This document shows positions 1 to 8,941 of a stretch of 64,000 nt of DNA, piece after piece. The position numbers and the translations under genes were made by a program. The DNA is from Flavobacterium sp. CF108. Its GTDB lineage: Bacteria; Bacteroidota; Bacteroidia; Flavobacteriales; Flavobacteriaceae. Location of the stretch: contig NZ_FQWW01000001.1 in the NCBI RefSeq assembly GCF_900129795.1, forward strand, positions 744,001 through 808,000, written 5' to 3'. Each line of letters begins with the position of its first letter. Within the stretch, counting starts at the first letter, position 1. The notes below the pieces were generated by a model. It searched no databases, was not told the DNA's origin, and saw nothing but the letters and a program-made list of their open reading frames with translations.

Positions 1-780
1 GTGTTTCATGTGTGCACGAATTTGGTGCGTTCTTCCGGTTTCCAGTTTACAGGAAATCAAAGTAACATAACCAAAACGTTCTAAAACTTTATAATGCGTA
101 ATTGCCGGTTTACCTATTTCAGGATCAGCAAAAACGGCCATTTGCATGCGGTCTTTTAAATGTCTGGCAAGATTTCCTTCAATTGTTCCTTCTTCATTTG
201 CAACATTTCCCCACACAAGCGCAATATATTCACGTTCTGTAGTTTTAGCTTCAAATTGTTTCGCCAAATGCGTCATTGCCGCTTCTGTTTTGGCAACAAC
301 CAAAAGTCCAGAAGTATCTTTATCAATTCTGTGTACCAAACCAGGACGCTCGCTGCTGTTCATTGGCAGATTATCAAAATGATGTGCCAAAGCATTTACC
401 AAAGTTCCAGTGTAATTTCCGTGACCCGGATGCACTACCATTCCCGGCTCTTTATTGATTAATAAAAATGCATCATCTTCATACACAATATTAATCGGAA
501 GATCTTCCGGCAGAATATGGTTTTCATACGGCGGATGCGACAACATAACCGTAATCACATCAAAAGGTTTTACTTTATAGTTTGATTTTACCGGAATATC
601 ATTTACAAAAATATTTCCGTCAGATGCTGCGTTCTGAATTTTGTTACGCGTAGCATTCTGAATCAAATTCAGTAAGTATTTGTCAATACGTAAAAACGCC
701 TGACCTTTAGGGACTTCAAATCTGTAATGCTCAAATAATTCGTCTTCCAGATCTAAATTTTCTTCAATATTATTGTTCAT
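1..780 (-). CDS. RluD-family 23S rRNA pseudouridine synthase, 3' end cut by window edge
   Basis: Converts uridine to pseudouridine in large-subunit rRNA (RluA/RluC/RluD family). The minus strand is open from the ATG at 778-780 to the window edge, giving 260 codons without a stop. The N-terminal ~90 residues look like an S4-type RNA-binding domain (LRIDKYL near the start). The catalytic motif HRIDKDTSG, whose second Asp is the family nucleophile, lies at about 310-337, and a GRTHQIR motif lies close to the window edge. The start overlaps the last 11 bases of the upstream PASTA gene, so the two are probably translated together. The exact RluA/C/D subgroup cannot be decided from this part. Confidence 0.93.
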   Translation of the reverse strand, partial: MNNNIEENLDLEDELFEHYRFEVPKGQAFLRIDKYLLNLIQNATRNKIQNAASDGNIFVNDIPVKSNYKVKPFDVITVMLSHPPYENHILPEDLPINIVYEDDAFLLINKEPGMVVHPGHGNYTGTLVNALAHHFDNLPMNSSERPGLVHRIDKDTSGLLVVAKTEAAMTHLAKQFEAKTTEREYIALVWGNVANEEGTIEGNLARHLKDRMQMAVFADPEIGKPAITHYKVLERFGYVTLISCKLETGRTHQIRAHMKH

Positions 781-1390
781 CTTTTGGGGTTTCTGCAGGC
801 ACGGCTGTACTATCTGCTGCCTGGCTATCATCTACATAACTCGCTTTTCCGTCACCTAAAACCAAATCAATTTTAGACGCTTTCAAAACACGGTCTCCTA
901 CTTTTAAATTTCTGCCTTTTAAACGCATTTCCAAAACCATATCTTTCCCAAGATTCGGGATATAAGTAATTGTTCCCGGCTCAAGTCCTAAAGCTTTTAA
1001 AGTTGGAACCGCTTCACGATATGTTTTTTCAATTAAATCAGGAATTTTTACAGACGAAAATCCCGAAGAATTAATTTTAATATATATTTTTCTCCCTACT
1101 TTCACTTTTGTTCCCGGCAGCGGATCCTGCTCTACAACACTATATTTCGGAAATTCACTTCGGTAATCAACACTATCCAAAAGCACATAATCTAAGTCCA
1201 GCTCATCCAGTTTTTCTTCAACTTGTTCTTCAGTCAGCCTGGCTAAATTAGGAACAGCAATTTCATGTCCGTGATCAGTTGTAAAAGTCAACCAATGCAT
1301 AAACAAATAAACCAAAACCGCAACAATAGCAGCCGCACTTAATACCTGCAAGAAAAACACTCGGCTAGTTAAATACTTACGTAAACTCAT
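770..1390 (-). CDS. PASTA-domain membrane protein
   Basis: A 206-residue protein with a short cytoplasmic N-terminus, one transmembrane helix (about residues 11-32, VLSAAAIVAVLVYLF) and two PASTA-like repeats (about 38-107 and 108-180) facing the periplasm. PASTA domains bind peptidoglycan fragments or beta-lactams in other bacteria. I chose the ATG at 1390 because the helix then follows directly; the open frame continues to 1516, but that stretch covers the promoter region and a promoter-like TATCTTTG. The last ~25 residues are a Ser/Asp/Ala/Glu-rich tail. It is divergent from ddl, a peptidoglycan-precursor gene, and overlaps rluD downstream. It has no kinase domain, so it is not a PknB-type receptor. 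Confidence 0.85.
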   Translation of the reverse strand: MSLRKYLTSRVFFLQVLSAAAIVAVLVYLFMHWLTFTTDHGHEIAVPNLARLTEEQVEEKLDELDLDYVLLDSVDYRSEFPKYSVVEQDPLPGTKVKVGRKIYIKINSSGFSSVKIPDLIEKTYREAVPTLKALGLEPGTITYIPNLGKDMVLEMRLKGRNLKVGDRVLKASKIDLVLGDGKASYVDDSQAADSTAVPAETPKDEQ

Positions 1391-1410
1391 AAATTTATTT
1401 TTAGTTGTCG

Positions 1411-1418
1411 CAAAGATA
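1411..1418 (-). promoter_or_regulatory. Candidate -7 box for the PASTA-rluD operon
   Basis: The minus strand reads TATCTTTG, an exact TAnnTTTG, 20 bases upstream of the chosen PASTA start. A TTTG lies about 13 bases further upstream, closer than the usual 17-20 bases, so the -33 part is uncertain. Confidence 0.45.
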
Positions 1419-1628
1419 AAGTATTTCATTTCAAAAAAAATGATAATTTTGTTTAAAACAATAAACTCCTCAATTAGGCAGATAACCCTAGTGAATGCTG
1501 GATGTAATTGGTACACAGATTTTACAGATCTAAACAGATTTCAAAAAAAAATTCGTGAAATTCGTGGCAAAAAACCTGAAACCTGAAACAAAGAAAACCT
1601 GAAACAAAATATAAAACAAAATAGATAA

Positions 1629-2600
1629 ATGAAAAACATTGCCATCATCATGGGCGGATATTCAAGCGAATATAAAATCTCGCTTATCAGCGGAAACGTT
1701 GTTTACCAATATCTTGACAAAACAAAATACAACGGATTCCGAATTCATATCTTCAAAGAAAAATGGGTTTACGTAGACGCAAACGACGCAGAATTCCCAA
1801 TTGACAGAAATGATTTTTCTGTAACAGTAAATGGAGAAAAAATCAAGTTTGACTGCGTTTTCAACGCCATTCACGGAACTCCGGGCGAAGATGGATTAAT
1901 GCAGGCTTATTTTGAATTATTAGGTATTCCGCAATCATCTTGCGATTATTACCAATCGGCATTGACTTTCAATAAAAGAGATTTACTATCTGTTTTAAAA
2001 CCATACGGCATCAAAACCGCAATTTCATATTACTTAAACAAAGGCGACGAAATCAATACGCAGGAAATCGTTAAAAAAGTTGGTCTGCCATGTTTCGTAA
2101 AACCAAACAAAGCGGGTTCAAGTTTCGGAATCTCAAAAGTAAAAACCGAAGCCGAACTTCCAATCGCAATTGAAGTAGCCTATAAAGAAGATAACGAAAT
2201 CATCATTGAAAGTTTCCTTGACGGAACCGAAGTTTCTGTGGGCGTAATTAATTACAAAGGAAAAGTTATAGTTTTACCAATTACCGAAATTGTATCTGAC
2301 AATGATTTCTTCGATTACGAAGCCAAATACGAAGGAAAATCACAAGAAATCACACCAGCCAGAATCTCTGACGAACTGACAAAAAAAGTAGGAGAAACAG
2401 CAAAACGTGCTTACGAAGTCTTAAAAATGAAAGGGTTCTCAAGAAGCGAATTCATCATTGTAAACAACGAACCATATATGCTTGAAATGAATACAATTCC
2501 TGGTTTAACAACCGAAAGTTTAATTCCGCAGCAGGCAAAAGCAGCCGGAATTTCTCTGGAAGAATTATTTACAAATGCGATTGAGCTGGCTTTAGCTTAG
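1629..2600 (+). CDS. ddl: D-alanine--D-alanine ligase
   Basis: Joins two D-alanines using ATP to make the dipeptide end of the peptidoglycan precursor; cytoplasmic. The 323-residue length and order fit the family: N-terminal IIMGGYSSE, then an ATP-grasp fold with CFVKPNKAGSSFG, the EVSVGV strand, and the metal-binding LEMNTIPGLT near the C-terminus. ATG at 1629 follows an A-rich leader with no other in-frame start nearby. It is divergent from the PASTA-rluD operon and followed 139 bp later by coaD. The intergenic DNA on both sides consists of word-like degenerate repeats. Confidence 0.96.
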   Translation: MKNIAIIMGGYSSEYKISLISGNVVYQYLDKTKYNGFRIHIFKEKWVYVDANDAEFPIDRNDFSVTVNGEKIKFDCVFNAIHGTPGEDGLMQAYFELLGIPQSSCDYYQSALTFNKRDLLSVLKPYGIKTAISYYLNKGDEINTQEIVKKVGLPCFVKPNKAGSSFGISKVKTEAELPIAIEVAYKEDNEIIIESFLDGTEVSVGVINYKGKVIVLPITEIVSDNDFFDYEAKYEGKSQEITPARISDELTKKVGETAKRAYEVLKMKGFSRSEFIIVNNEPYMLEMNTIPGLTTESLIPQQAKAAGISLEELFTNAIELALA

Positions 2601-2739
2601 TTGCTAAGATACTAAGGTTCTGAGATTCTAAGATTTCAGAACCTTATTTTTTAAACACAATATTGTCAGACTGAGCGAAGTCGAAGTCAAAACCTTTGAA
2701 CCTTTGTCACTCTGAACCTTTGAACCTCAAATAAAAAAA

Positions 2740-3198
2740 ATGAGAAAAGCAATATTTCCGGGCTCTTTTGACCCCATTACACTTGGACACGAAGATATTA
2801 TCAAAAGAGGAATTTCTTTATTTGATGAAATCGTAATTGCCATTGGTGTCAACGCCGAAAAAAAATACATGTTTTCACTAGAAGAAAGAAAACGCTTTAT
2901 TGAAGAAACCTTTAAAGATGAACCAAAAGTTTCGGTAATCACTTATGAAGGATTGACCATAGATTTAGCCAAAAGACTAAAAGCCAATTTTATTTTAAGA
3001 GGCTTGCGCAATCCTGCCGATTTCGAATTTGAAAAAGCTATTGCACACACCAACAGACGTCTTTCTAAAATCGAAACGGTGTTTTTATTAACTGCTGCAA
3101 AAACGTCTTATATCAGTTCGAGTATCGTTCGTGATGTATTACGAAATGGAGGTGAATATGAATTATTGGTTCCGGATGCGGTAAGAGTTCAGAAATAA
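2740..3198 (+). CDS. coaD: Phosphopantetheine adenylyltransferase
   Basis: Transfers AMP from ATP to 4'-phosphopantetheine, the fourth step of coenzyme A synthesis. The 152 residues match the usual bacterial size. Visible motifs are GSFDPITLGH (the nucleotidyltransferase T/HxGH signature), LRGLRNPADFEFE, and the C-terminal ISSSIVRD loop. Start ATG at 2740 sits behind an A8 run. The upstream 100 bp hold a repeat of the ACCTTTGAACC type, and an inverted repeat follows the gene. Confidence 0.96.
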   Translation: MRKAIFPGSFDPITLGHEDIIKRGISLFDEIVIAIGVNAEKKYMFSLEERKRFIEETFKDEPKVSVITYEGLTIDLAKRLKANFILRGLRNPADFEFEKAIAHTNRRLSKIETVFLLTAAKTSYISSSIVRDVLRNGGEYELLVPDAVRVQK

Positions 3199-3216
3199 TT
3201 AAACACACGCAAAGTT

Positions 3217-3296
3217 ATTGCGAGGAACGAAGCAAACACACTATGATTTTCACTCTGCTAAAACCTAGCAAATGAGATTGCTTCGTTCCTCGCAAT
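3217..3296. repeat. Inverted repeat, 19-bp perfect arms (GAGGAACGA family)
   Basis: Arms 3217-3235 and 3278-3296 are exact reverse complements, with core GCGAGGAACGAAGCAA, separated by 42 bases. It lies between coaD and the PhnA-like gene. A related copy with the core GAGGAACGAGGAA is at 35491-35590. No T-tract follows closely, so it is not a standard terminator. Confidence 0.85.
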
Positions 3297-3368
3297 GACC
3301 AAAAATAACAAACTTGCAAGCGAAGCAAATTATAAGTAATTTCGCATTTTTAAAACAAACAATAAATA

Positions 3369-3947
3369 ATGAGCATCGAAAGAGAATTAAGCAAACGAAG
3401 CGGATCTAAATGTGAACTTTGCGGCGCCGAAGAAAACCTAAAAGTATATCAAGTATTACCAACTCAAAAAGGTGGCATTGATGAAGCAATATTAGCTTGT
3501 AACACCTGTATTGACCAAATTGAAAATCCGGATAATGTCGATTTAAATCACTGGAGATGTCTTAACGACAGCATGTGGAATGAAAATATTCCGGTTCAGG
3601 TTGTTGCCTGGAGAATGTTAAGCCGTTTACGTTCTGCCGGCTGGCCTCAGGAATTACTGGATATGATGTATTTAGACGAAGATACGCTGGCGTGGGCTCA
3701 AGCAACTGGCGAAGGCGAAGATGACGAAAATAAACTGGTTCACCGCGATAGTAATGGTGTTGTTTTACAACACGGAGATTCTGTTGTATTAATTAAAGAT
3801 CTTAAAGTAAAAGGATCAAGTATGGTAGCCAAACAAGGAACTGCCGTAAGAAACATTCGCCTAGATCACGAAAACGCTGAATATATCGAAGGAAAAGTCG
3901 ATGGACAGCAGATTGTTATTATTACGCAGTATGTGAAGAAAATTTAA
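3369..3947 (+). CDS. PhnA/YjdM-like zinc-ribbon protein
   Basis: 192 residues. The N-terminus carries a zinc-ribbon: CELCGAEE at about residues 15-22 and a second pair, CNTC, near 44-47. The C-terminal ~70 residues (HRDSNGVVLQHGDSVVLIKDL onward) match the PhnA SH3-like domain pattern with KVKGSS and GTAVRNIRL. Despite the historical name, PhnA/YjdM proteins are not shown to hydrolyse phosphonates, and no phn genes are nearby. The biochemical role is unknown. It has its own promoter region after the inverted repeat and is followed by a non-coding repeat zone. Confidence 0.85.
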   Translation: MSIERELSKRSGSKCELCGAEENLKVYQVLPTQKGGIDEAILACNTCIDQIENPDNVDLNHWRCLNDSMWNENIPVQVVAWRMLSRLRSAGWPQELLDMMYLDEDTLAWAQATGEGEDDENKLVHRDSNGVVLQHGDSVVLIKDLKVKGSSMVAKQGTAVRNIRLDHENAEYIEGKVDGQQIVIITQYVKKI

Positions 3948-3994
3948 AAGGTGCTAAGGTTCTAAGATACTGAGATTCTAAGTTTTTTTTACTC

Positions 3995-4120
3995 CGTTAT
4001 TTAACCGCAAAGTACGCAAAAGTTAACGCAAAGTTTTATCCACAAAGCTTTGCGAACTTTTCACTTTTATAAAAACTTTAAGTCAAAAAAACTTAGCGCA
4101 CTTTGCGTTAAAATCAAGAC
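3995..4120. repeat. CGCAAAG-type degenerate repeat zone
   Basis: The gap between the PhnA-like gene and the convergent gene at 4225 holds repeated CGCAAAG words in one direction (for example CCGCAAAGTACGCAAAAG) and their reverse complement (GCACTTTGCGTTAA near 4099-4113), so the stretch is loosely self-complementary. The same words occur at 8165-8240, 41420-41510 and 48270-48430. Confidence 0.7.
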
Positions 4121-4167
4121 AACGTTAAGCAACCTGAAACCTGAAACAAAGAAAACCTGAAACAAAA

Positions 4168-4200
4168 AAAAGGCCGTTCAAAAACTGAACGGCCTTTTTC
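4168..4200. terminator. Bidirectional intrinsic terminator
   Basis: A 13-bp perfect stem (AAAAGGCCGTTCA at 4168-4180 with TGAACGGCCTTTT at 4186-4198) around a 5-base loop, with A-tract on one side and T-tract on the other. It serves the convergent genes ending at 3947 and 4225. Confidence 0.92.
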
Positions 4201-4224
4201 AATATATTTCTTTTTGACAACAAA

Positions 4225-4671
4225 TTATTTTTGGAATAATTTGCTGATTTGATCTTTAACTAATGGCTCAGAAACACTGTTTGTTGCAGCATCTCTATCT
4301 TTGCTTGAAACCATAAATTGAACTGTAGCTTTGTCTGGAACAACATTTCCTGTGTAGTGTAACCAAATGTAGTTGTTTGGCAACTCTAATTTAATGTCAT
4401 ATAACGGACTCGCAGTAAAACCGCCAATAATAATATTATATAGGTTTGTATAATCATTATTAACGTTTTTAAAAGAAAATTTTCTCAACGGAGAAGAATC
4501 ATCATCGTTTAAGATACTTGTGTAGTATACAGTATACTCGTCTCCAATTTTCTGAATGTAGTTGTTATTTACTTTTCCTAATTTCTCTACAGGAACTGTT
4601 TCAATAACTTTAATTTGTGCAAACGAAACAAAACTAAAGAACAAAATGGCAATGGTAATAATCTTTTTCAT
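4225..4671 (-). CDS. Secreted hypothetical protein
   Basis: 148 residues with a clear type I signal peptide (MKKIITIAILFFSFVSFAQ, cleavage after about residue 19). I chose the ATG at 4671 because the signal begins there; the frame extends 14 codons further but that extension has no function I can see. The rest is an alternating beta-rich pattern (KIGDEYTVYYTS, LPNNYIWLHYTGN) ending in QISKLFQK. No family was recognised. It stands alone between two terminators or repeats and is probably periplasmic. Confidence 0.75.
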   Translation of the reverse strand: MKKIITIAILFFSFVSFAQIKVIETVPVEKLGKVNNNYIQKIGDEYTVYYTSILNDDDSSPLRKFSFKNVNNDYTNLYNIIIGGFTASPLYDIKLELPNNYIWLHYTGNVVPDKATVQFMVSSKDRDAATNSVSEPLVKDQISKLFQK

Positions 4672-4848
4672 AGTGGATTTGGGGTTTACAATTTTACTGC
4701 AACAAAAAAACACAGAAATATTGAAAAAACAGCTATCAATTCATTATTTTTTTAACACAAAATTGTTAATGTTGTTCAATAAACAATAAAAACCTGATAT
4801 ACAGAAGCATAAATAAAATTCTAACTCTCTAAAACTATCTCAAAAAGC

Positions 4849-6210
4849 CTAAAATTTCTTATTTTTCTCCTCTTCTTTCTTTATGACATTTCGGGCAACT
4901 TCAATTTTAAACTTTTTGCCCTTCATTTTTTCGTCTTTTATATTTTTCAGAAGCTCTTTTACTTTTCCAAATTTCACTGCTGCAAACGAAACAAAATCTT
5001 TTACTTCAATAAGACCTAAATCATCTTTTTCCATTTTTCCTTTTTGAGAAAAGAAACCTACGATATCAAACTTATTCAGTTTTGTCTTTTTTCCGCCGCT
5101 GATATATATAGTTTGAAATTCTGGTGGTTTTGGTAAAGATGTAACGTCTTTCACATCCAGAACCTGCGTACCATAATCGATATAATCCAGCTGTTTCTCA
5201 CTTTCGTGAACAATAATATACGCCGTTCCCGTTGCTTGCATACGCGCAGTACGTCCGTTTCGATGCGTAAATTCGTCTTCTTTTAAAGGTAAATGATAAT
5301 GAATTACGTGTTTCATTTCCGGAATATCCAATCCACGGGCAGCAAGATCTGTCGTGATGAGGTAACTTATACTTCCGTTTCTAAACTGAATCAAAGCACG
5401 TTCACGTTCATCCTGATCCATTCCGCCATGATAATAAGTAGCGTAAATTCCTTTTTCGTTTAAAGTATCGCTGATACGTTCTGCAGCATCACGATGGTTA
5501 CAAAAAATAATAGCCGACTGTGATTTTAAAGAACAAATTAAATTGAACAAACTTTCTAATTTATCTTTAGAAGGCGAAACAATCATTTTCATCGAAAGAT
5601 TTGCTTTTTCTTCCTCTTCCACAATAAAATCTAAAACCGTTGGATTTACAACTCGTGTATATTTCGGAATTTCAATATCAGACGTTGCAGACACTAAAAC
5701 CCTTTTGTTGACTTTCGGTAATCTTGCAATAATAAAAGACATTTGCTCGTGAAACCCAAGTTGAAGCGATTTATCAAACTCGTCTAAAATCAGCGTTTGA
5801 ATTTTATCTGTTCTAAAAGTATCTCTGTCAATATGATCGGCGATTCTTCCGGGTGTTCCAATTAAAACTGCCGGAGGATTGCTTAAATTTTTTATTTCAG
5901 TATCGATTGAATGTCCGCCGTAGCAAATGTTTACTTTGTACTGCGTTCCCATTTTCTTCCAAACCTGCTCAATCTGCAATCCAAGTTCGCGAGACGGAAC
6001 TAAAATTAAACATTGAACCGATAAAATTTCTGGCTGTAATAATTCTAAAACAGGAAGCAAAAAAGCAAGTGTTTTTCCAGATCCGGTTGGAGAAAGTAAT
6101 AAAACATTGTTATCGTTCAGGATTGTGTCCTGAGCTGTTTCCTGCATTTCGTTTAGGCTCTCAATCCCTAAATTCGAAAGTATATTGTTAGAATGGTGTT
6201 TTTTATTCAT
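4849..6210 (-). CDS. DEAD-box RNA helicase with DbpA-type RNA-binding domain
   Basis: An ATP-dependent RNA helicase, probably a ribosome-assembly factor acting on 23S rRNA as DbpA does. The motifs come in order: SPTGSGKT (I), PSRELGLQIEQ (Ia), GTPGR (Ib), LDEFD (II, with Phe in place of Ala), SATSD (III), FCNHRDAAERI (IV), TTDLAARGLDIP (V) and HRNGRTAR (VI). After about residue 375 comes a small domain with FDIVGFFSQKG and KVKELL that fits the DbpA RNA-binding fold. The last residues are Lys/Glu-rich. 453 residues is normal. Single gene. Confidence 0.9.
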   Translation of the reverse strand: MNKKHHSNNILSNLGIESLNEMQETAQDTILNDNNVLLLSPTGSGKTLAFLLPVLELLQPEILSVQCLILVPSRELGLQIEQVWKKMGTQYKVNICYGGHSIDTEIKNLSNPPAVLIGTPGRIADHIDRDTFRTDKIQTLILDEFDKSLQLGFHEQMSFIIARLPKVNKRVLVSATSDIEIPKYTRVVNPTVLDFIVEEEEKANLSMKMIVSPSKDKLESLFNLICSLKSQSAIIFCNHRDAAERISDTLNEKGIYATYYHGGMDQDERERALIQFRNGSISYLITTDLAARGLDIPEMKHVIHYHLPLKEDEFTHRNGRTARMQATGTAYIIVHESEKQLDYIDYGTQVLDVKDVTSLPKPPEFQTIYISGGKKTKLNKFDIVGFFSQKGKMEKDDLGLIEVKDFVSFAAVKFGKVKELLKNIKDEKMKGKKFKIEVARNVIKKEEEKNKKF

Positions 6211-6415
6211 TTTGCAAAAGTAGAGAAAATAGTTGGCAGTGTACAGCTTTTGGTATTCAGTTTTCAGCCGCAGTCACAGTTTTCAGCCATGATTAAATAG
6301 TTTTTGCCACTAATTTCACGAATTTCCACAAATTAATTCGTGCTAATTCGTGAAATTCGCGGCTAACTTTAAATCTAAATTTCTCTATATTTGATTTCTA
6401 TTAAAAACCCAAATC
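6211..6415. repeat. Word-like degenerate repeats between divergent genes
   Basis: 205 bp with TTTTCAGCCGCAGTCACAG-type text (6257-6290), followed by a self-complementary AATTTCACGAATTTCC / AATTCGTGAAATTCGC segment (6308-6362). Similar texts recur at 1548-1570 and 41361-41560. The promoter for the M14 peptidase lies at the right end. Confidence 0.6.
6386..6393 (+). promoter_or_regulatory. Candidate -7 box for the M14 peptidase gene
   Basis: TATATTTG matches TAnnTTTG exactly, 22 bases before the ATG at 6416. No clear TTTG is placed 17-20 bases upstream. Confidence 0.4.
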
Positions 6416-8143
6416 ATGAGATTTTTTACCATTGTCATTTCACTTTTCACGATCTCTCTTTTCGCTCAAAACAATAAAAAATACGATACTTTTTTTGAAA
6501 AAGGAAACGGAAATCAATCGGCATCTTATCAGGAAACTATTGCTTATTTTAAGCTTTTAGCAAATGATTTTCCGACGATTCAAATTAAAGAAATGGGTTT
6601 AACAGATTCTGGTGAACCTTTACACATGGTAACTTTTAATCCTGACAAGGAATTTGATTTTAATAAAATCCAAAAAACAAAAGCAGTTCTTTTTGTCAAT
6701 AACGGAATCCACGCAGGAGAACCGGACGGAATCGACGCCACAATGCAATTTTACAGAGATTTAGCGATTGGAAAACTGAAAGCTCCAAAAAATACCGTTT
6801 TAGTCTGCATTCCGTTTTATAATATTGGCGGTGCTTTAAATCGTAATTCGACAACGCGTGCGAATCAGGATGGACCTGAAATTTATGGTTTTAGAGGGAA
6901 TGCCAGAAACTATGATTTGAACCGTGATTTAATGAAATCGGATACCCGAAACACAAAAAGTTTTGTTGAAATTTTCCAAAAAATAAATGCCGATGTTTTT
7001 ATTGATAATCACGTAAGCAACGGTTCTGATTACCAATACAAACTGACTTATATTATGACCCAGCATAATAAACTCGGAACTGTTTTGGGCGATTTTATGA
7101 ATAATGAAATGATGCCGGCTTTGGTAAAAGATTTACAGAAAAAGAAAATCGAAACTACACCTTATGTAGATTCTTTTAAAGATACGCCAGACAAAGGTTT
7201 TGGGCAGTTTGTCGATAGTCCGCGATATACAACGGGTTACACTTCCCTATTTAATACGATTGGTTTTGTGGTCGAAACACATATGCTGAAAAAATATGCC
7301 GAACGTGTAAAAATGACATACGAATACATGAAATCGACTTTGGATTTTACCGATGCCAATTATCAGAAAATCAAAGAACTTCGAGTGAAAAACCTTGAGC
7401 AATATCAGCCTAAGAAATCTTATACTTTAAAATGGGAATTAGACAGCACAAAAGCGACTACATTTTCATTTTTAGGATATGAAGCAGGTTACAAAAAAAG
7501 CGAAGCTACAACAGGAAATCGTTTATATTACGACCGAAGCAAACCTTATAAAAAAGACGTTCCGTATATCAAAGAATTTAAATCGGTTAAGGAAGTTGTA
7601 ATTCCTACCGCTTATGTTATTCCGAGAGGATATTGGAATATTATTGACCTTTTGAAAAACAATAATATTTCGTTTAAACAAATTAAAAATGACACGATTA
7701 TTGAAGTCGAAAGTTATAGAATTGCCGATTTTAAAACTGTTCCGTTTGCTTACGAAGGACATTATGCACATCGAAATACAACCGTAACTTCTAAAATTGT
7801 TAAAATGGCTTTCGCCAAAGGTGATTACATCGTTCCAACCAACCAAAAAGGTGTAAAATATCTTCTGGAAGCTTTTGAGCCAGAAGGCGTTGATTCGTTT
7901 TTTAACTGGAATTTCTTCGATCCTATTTTACAGCAAAAAGAACATTATTCTGAATATATTTTTGAAGATACGGCTGCAAATCTTTTAAAAGAAAATCCTG
8001 CTCTAAAAGCGGAATTAGAAAACAAAAAACAAACTGATGCTGAATTTGCTAAAAATCCTGAAGCACAGCTGGATTGGATTTACAAGCATTCTGTTTATTA
8101 TGAAAAGGCGCATTTGCAGTATCCTGTTTATCGAGTGCTTTAG
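6416..8143 (+). CDS. Secreted M14-family zinc carboxypeptidase
   Basis: 575 residues with a type I signal peptide (first ~18 residues, ending LFAQ). The zinc ligands of the M14 fold are visible: HAGE (His99, Glu102) and DNHVSNGSDY (His199); the catalytic general base fits Glu287 in VVETHM. The segment with RGNARNYDLNRDL (about residues 160-172) is the substrate-binding part. After about residue 310 comes a ~260-residue extension with beta-rich texture and no motif I recognise. The product is probably periplasmic or secreted and cleaves C-terminal residues from peptides. Single gene. Confidence 0.9.
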   Translation: MRFFTIVISLFTISLFAQNNKKYDTFFEKGNGNQSASYQETIAYFKLLANDFPTIQIKEMGLTDSGEPLHMVTFNPDKEFDFNKIQKTKAVLFVNNGIHAGEPDGIDATMQFYRDLAIGKLKAPKNTVLVCIPFYNIGGALNRNSTTRANQDGPEIYGFRGNARNYDLNRDLMKSDTRNTKSFVEIFQKINADVFIDNHVSNGSDYQYKLTYIMTQHNKLGTVLGDFMNNEMMPALVKDLQKKKIETTPYVDSFKDTPDKGFGQFVDSPRYTTGYTSLFNTIGFVVETHMLKKYAERVKMTYEYMKSTLDFTDANYQKIKELRVKNLEQYQPKKSYTLKWELDSTKATTFSFLGYEAGYKKSEATTGNRLYYDRSKPYKKDVPYIKEFKSVKEVVIPTAYVIPRGYWNIIDLLKNNNISFKQIKNDTIIEVESYRIADFKTVPFAYEGHYAHRNTTVTSKIVKMAFAKGDYIVPTNQKGVKYLLEAFEPEGVDSFFNWNFFDPILQQKEHYSEYIFEDTAANLLKENPALKAELENKKQTDAEFAKNPEAQLDWIYKHSVYYEKAHLQYPVYRVL

Positions 8144-8258
8144 TTTTTTTATTTTGCTGATATTTTTTAACGCAAAGTGCGCAAAGATTTTTTTGATTTT
8201 GAGTGGTTTTAAAAAACGTTAAGATCGCAAAGCTTTATGTGTAGAATTTTGTCAAAGT

Positions 8259-8405
8259 TGAATTTCAATAGCCCCTAGCTTTAGCTAGGGAACAAAATAT
8301 GGATAAAAAAAGGCTTTAGCCAAATCTGCCAAAGTTTGGCTAAAGCCTTTTCTTTCTCTTTAAAATTTATCATCCAGCTAAAGCTGGACGCAATTCAAAA
8401 TTCAT
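8259..8405. repeat. Tripartite palindromic repeat, copy 1
   Basis: Three nested palindromes: CCCTAGCT/AGCTAGGG at 8273-8290, a 17-bp perfect hairpin AAAAGGCTTTAGCCAAA (8308-8324) with its complement at 8335-8351, and TCCAGCT/AGCTGGA at 8373-8388. Outer AATTTC/GAATT words bracket the unit. A second copy of the same architecture is at 31221-31365. The rest of the 338-bp gap (8144-8481) holds a CGCAAAG repeat at 8168-8235 and the upstream region of the next gene. Confidence 0.85.
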
Positions 8406-8481
8406 TTTTAAATTTAACATTTTCAAACTTGTATCTTTATAACAGAAATACTTTGATAAAATCTAAATTATATACTAAAAA

Positions 8482-8817
8482 ATGTCATACAAACTTTTTC
8501 TCGACGATATTAGAGATGTAAATATGGTTTACAAAAAACTAACTAATGATGATTTCGTTGTGGTTAGAAATTCTCATGATTTCAAAAAAGTTATTCTTGA
8601 AAAAGGACTTCCTGAACTAATTAGTTTTGATAATGATTTAGGTCTTGATGAAAATGATCAAATTGCCGAAGATGGTTACGCTTGCGCCAAATGGCTGGTT
8701 TATGAATCTGGAATAGATTTATTGAATTTAAAATTCAATGTTCACTCTGCTAATCCAGTTGCAAGTCAGCAAATTCAGGGTTTACTTGATAATTATATTA
8801 GGCATTTGAGAGGTTAA
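8482..8817 (+). CDS. Small receiver-like protein (cREC / cyclic-phosphate processing receiver family)
   Basis: 111 residues forming one receiver-like fold: an acidic pair in KLFLDDIRD at the N-terminus, the phosphoacceptor-like Asp in ISFDNDLGLDE at about residues 48-58, DGYACAKWL, and a conserved HSANPVAS near the C-terminus. This pattern fits the cREC family, which is associated in other genomes with RNA or cyclic-phosphate processing proteins; here no partner of that type is adjacent. No output domain is present. The start is ATG at 8482. It opens an accessory stretch, and the function remains open. Confidence 0.75.
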   Translation: MSYKLFLDDIRDVNMVYKKLTNDDFVVVRNSHDFKKVILEKGLPELISFDNDLGLDENDQIAEDGYACAKWLVYESGIDLLNLKFNVHSANPVASQQIQGLLDNYIRHLRG

Positions 8818-8941
8818 ATTTCTTTTCATACAATTGATTTTTCACACAAAACATTGATTTATAAATAATTTACGGTTTTCCGTAATAATTCCATGCCACG
8901 CACATTTACTTTTGAAATTATTAATTTTAAAGAAATAAACT

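Noticed and set aside
1391..1516. N-terminal extension of the PASTA protein
   Set aside because: It covers a TATCTTTG promoter box and puts 42 residues with no domain before the short cytoplasmic lead.
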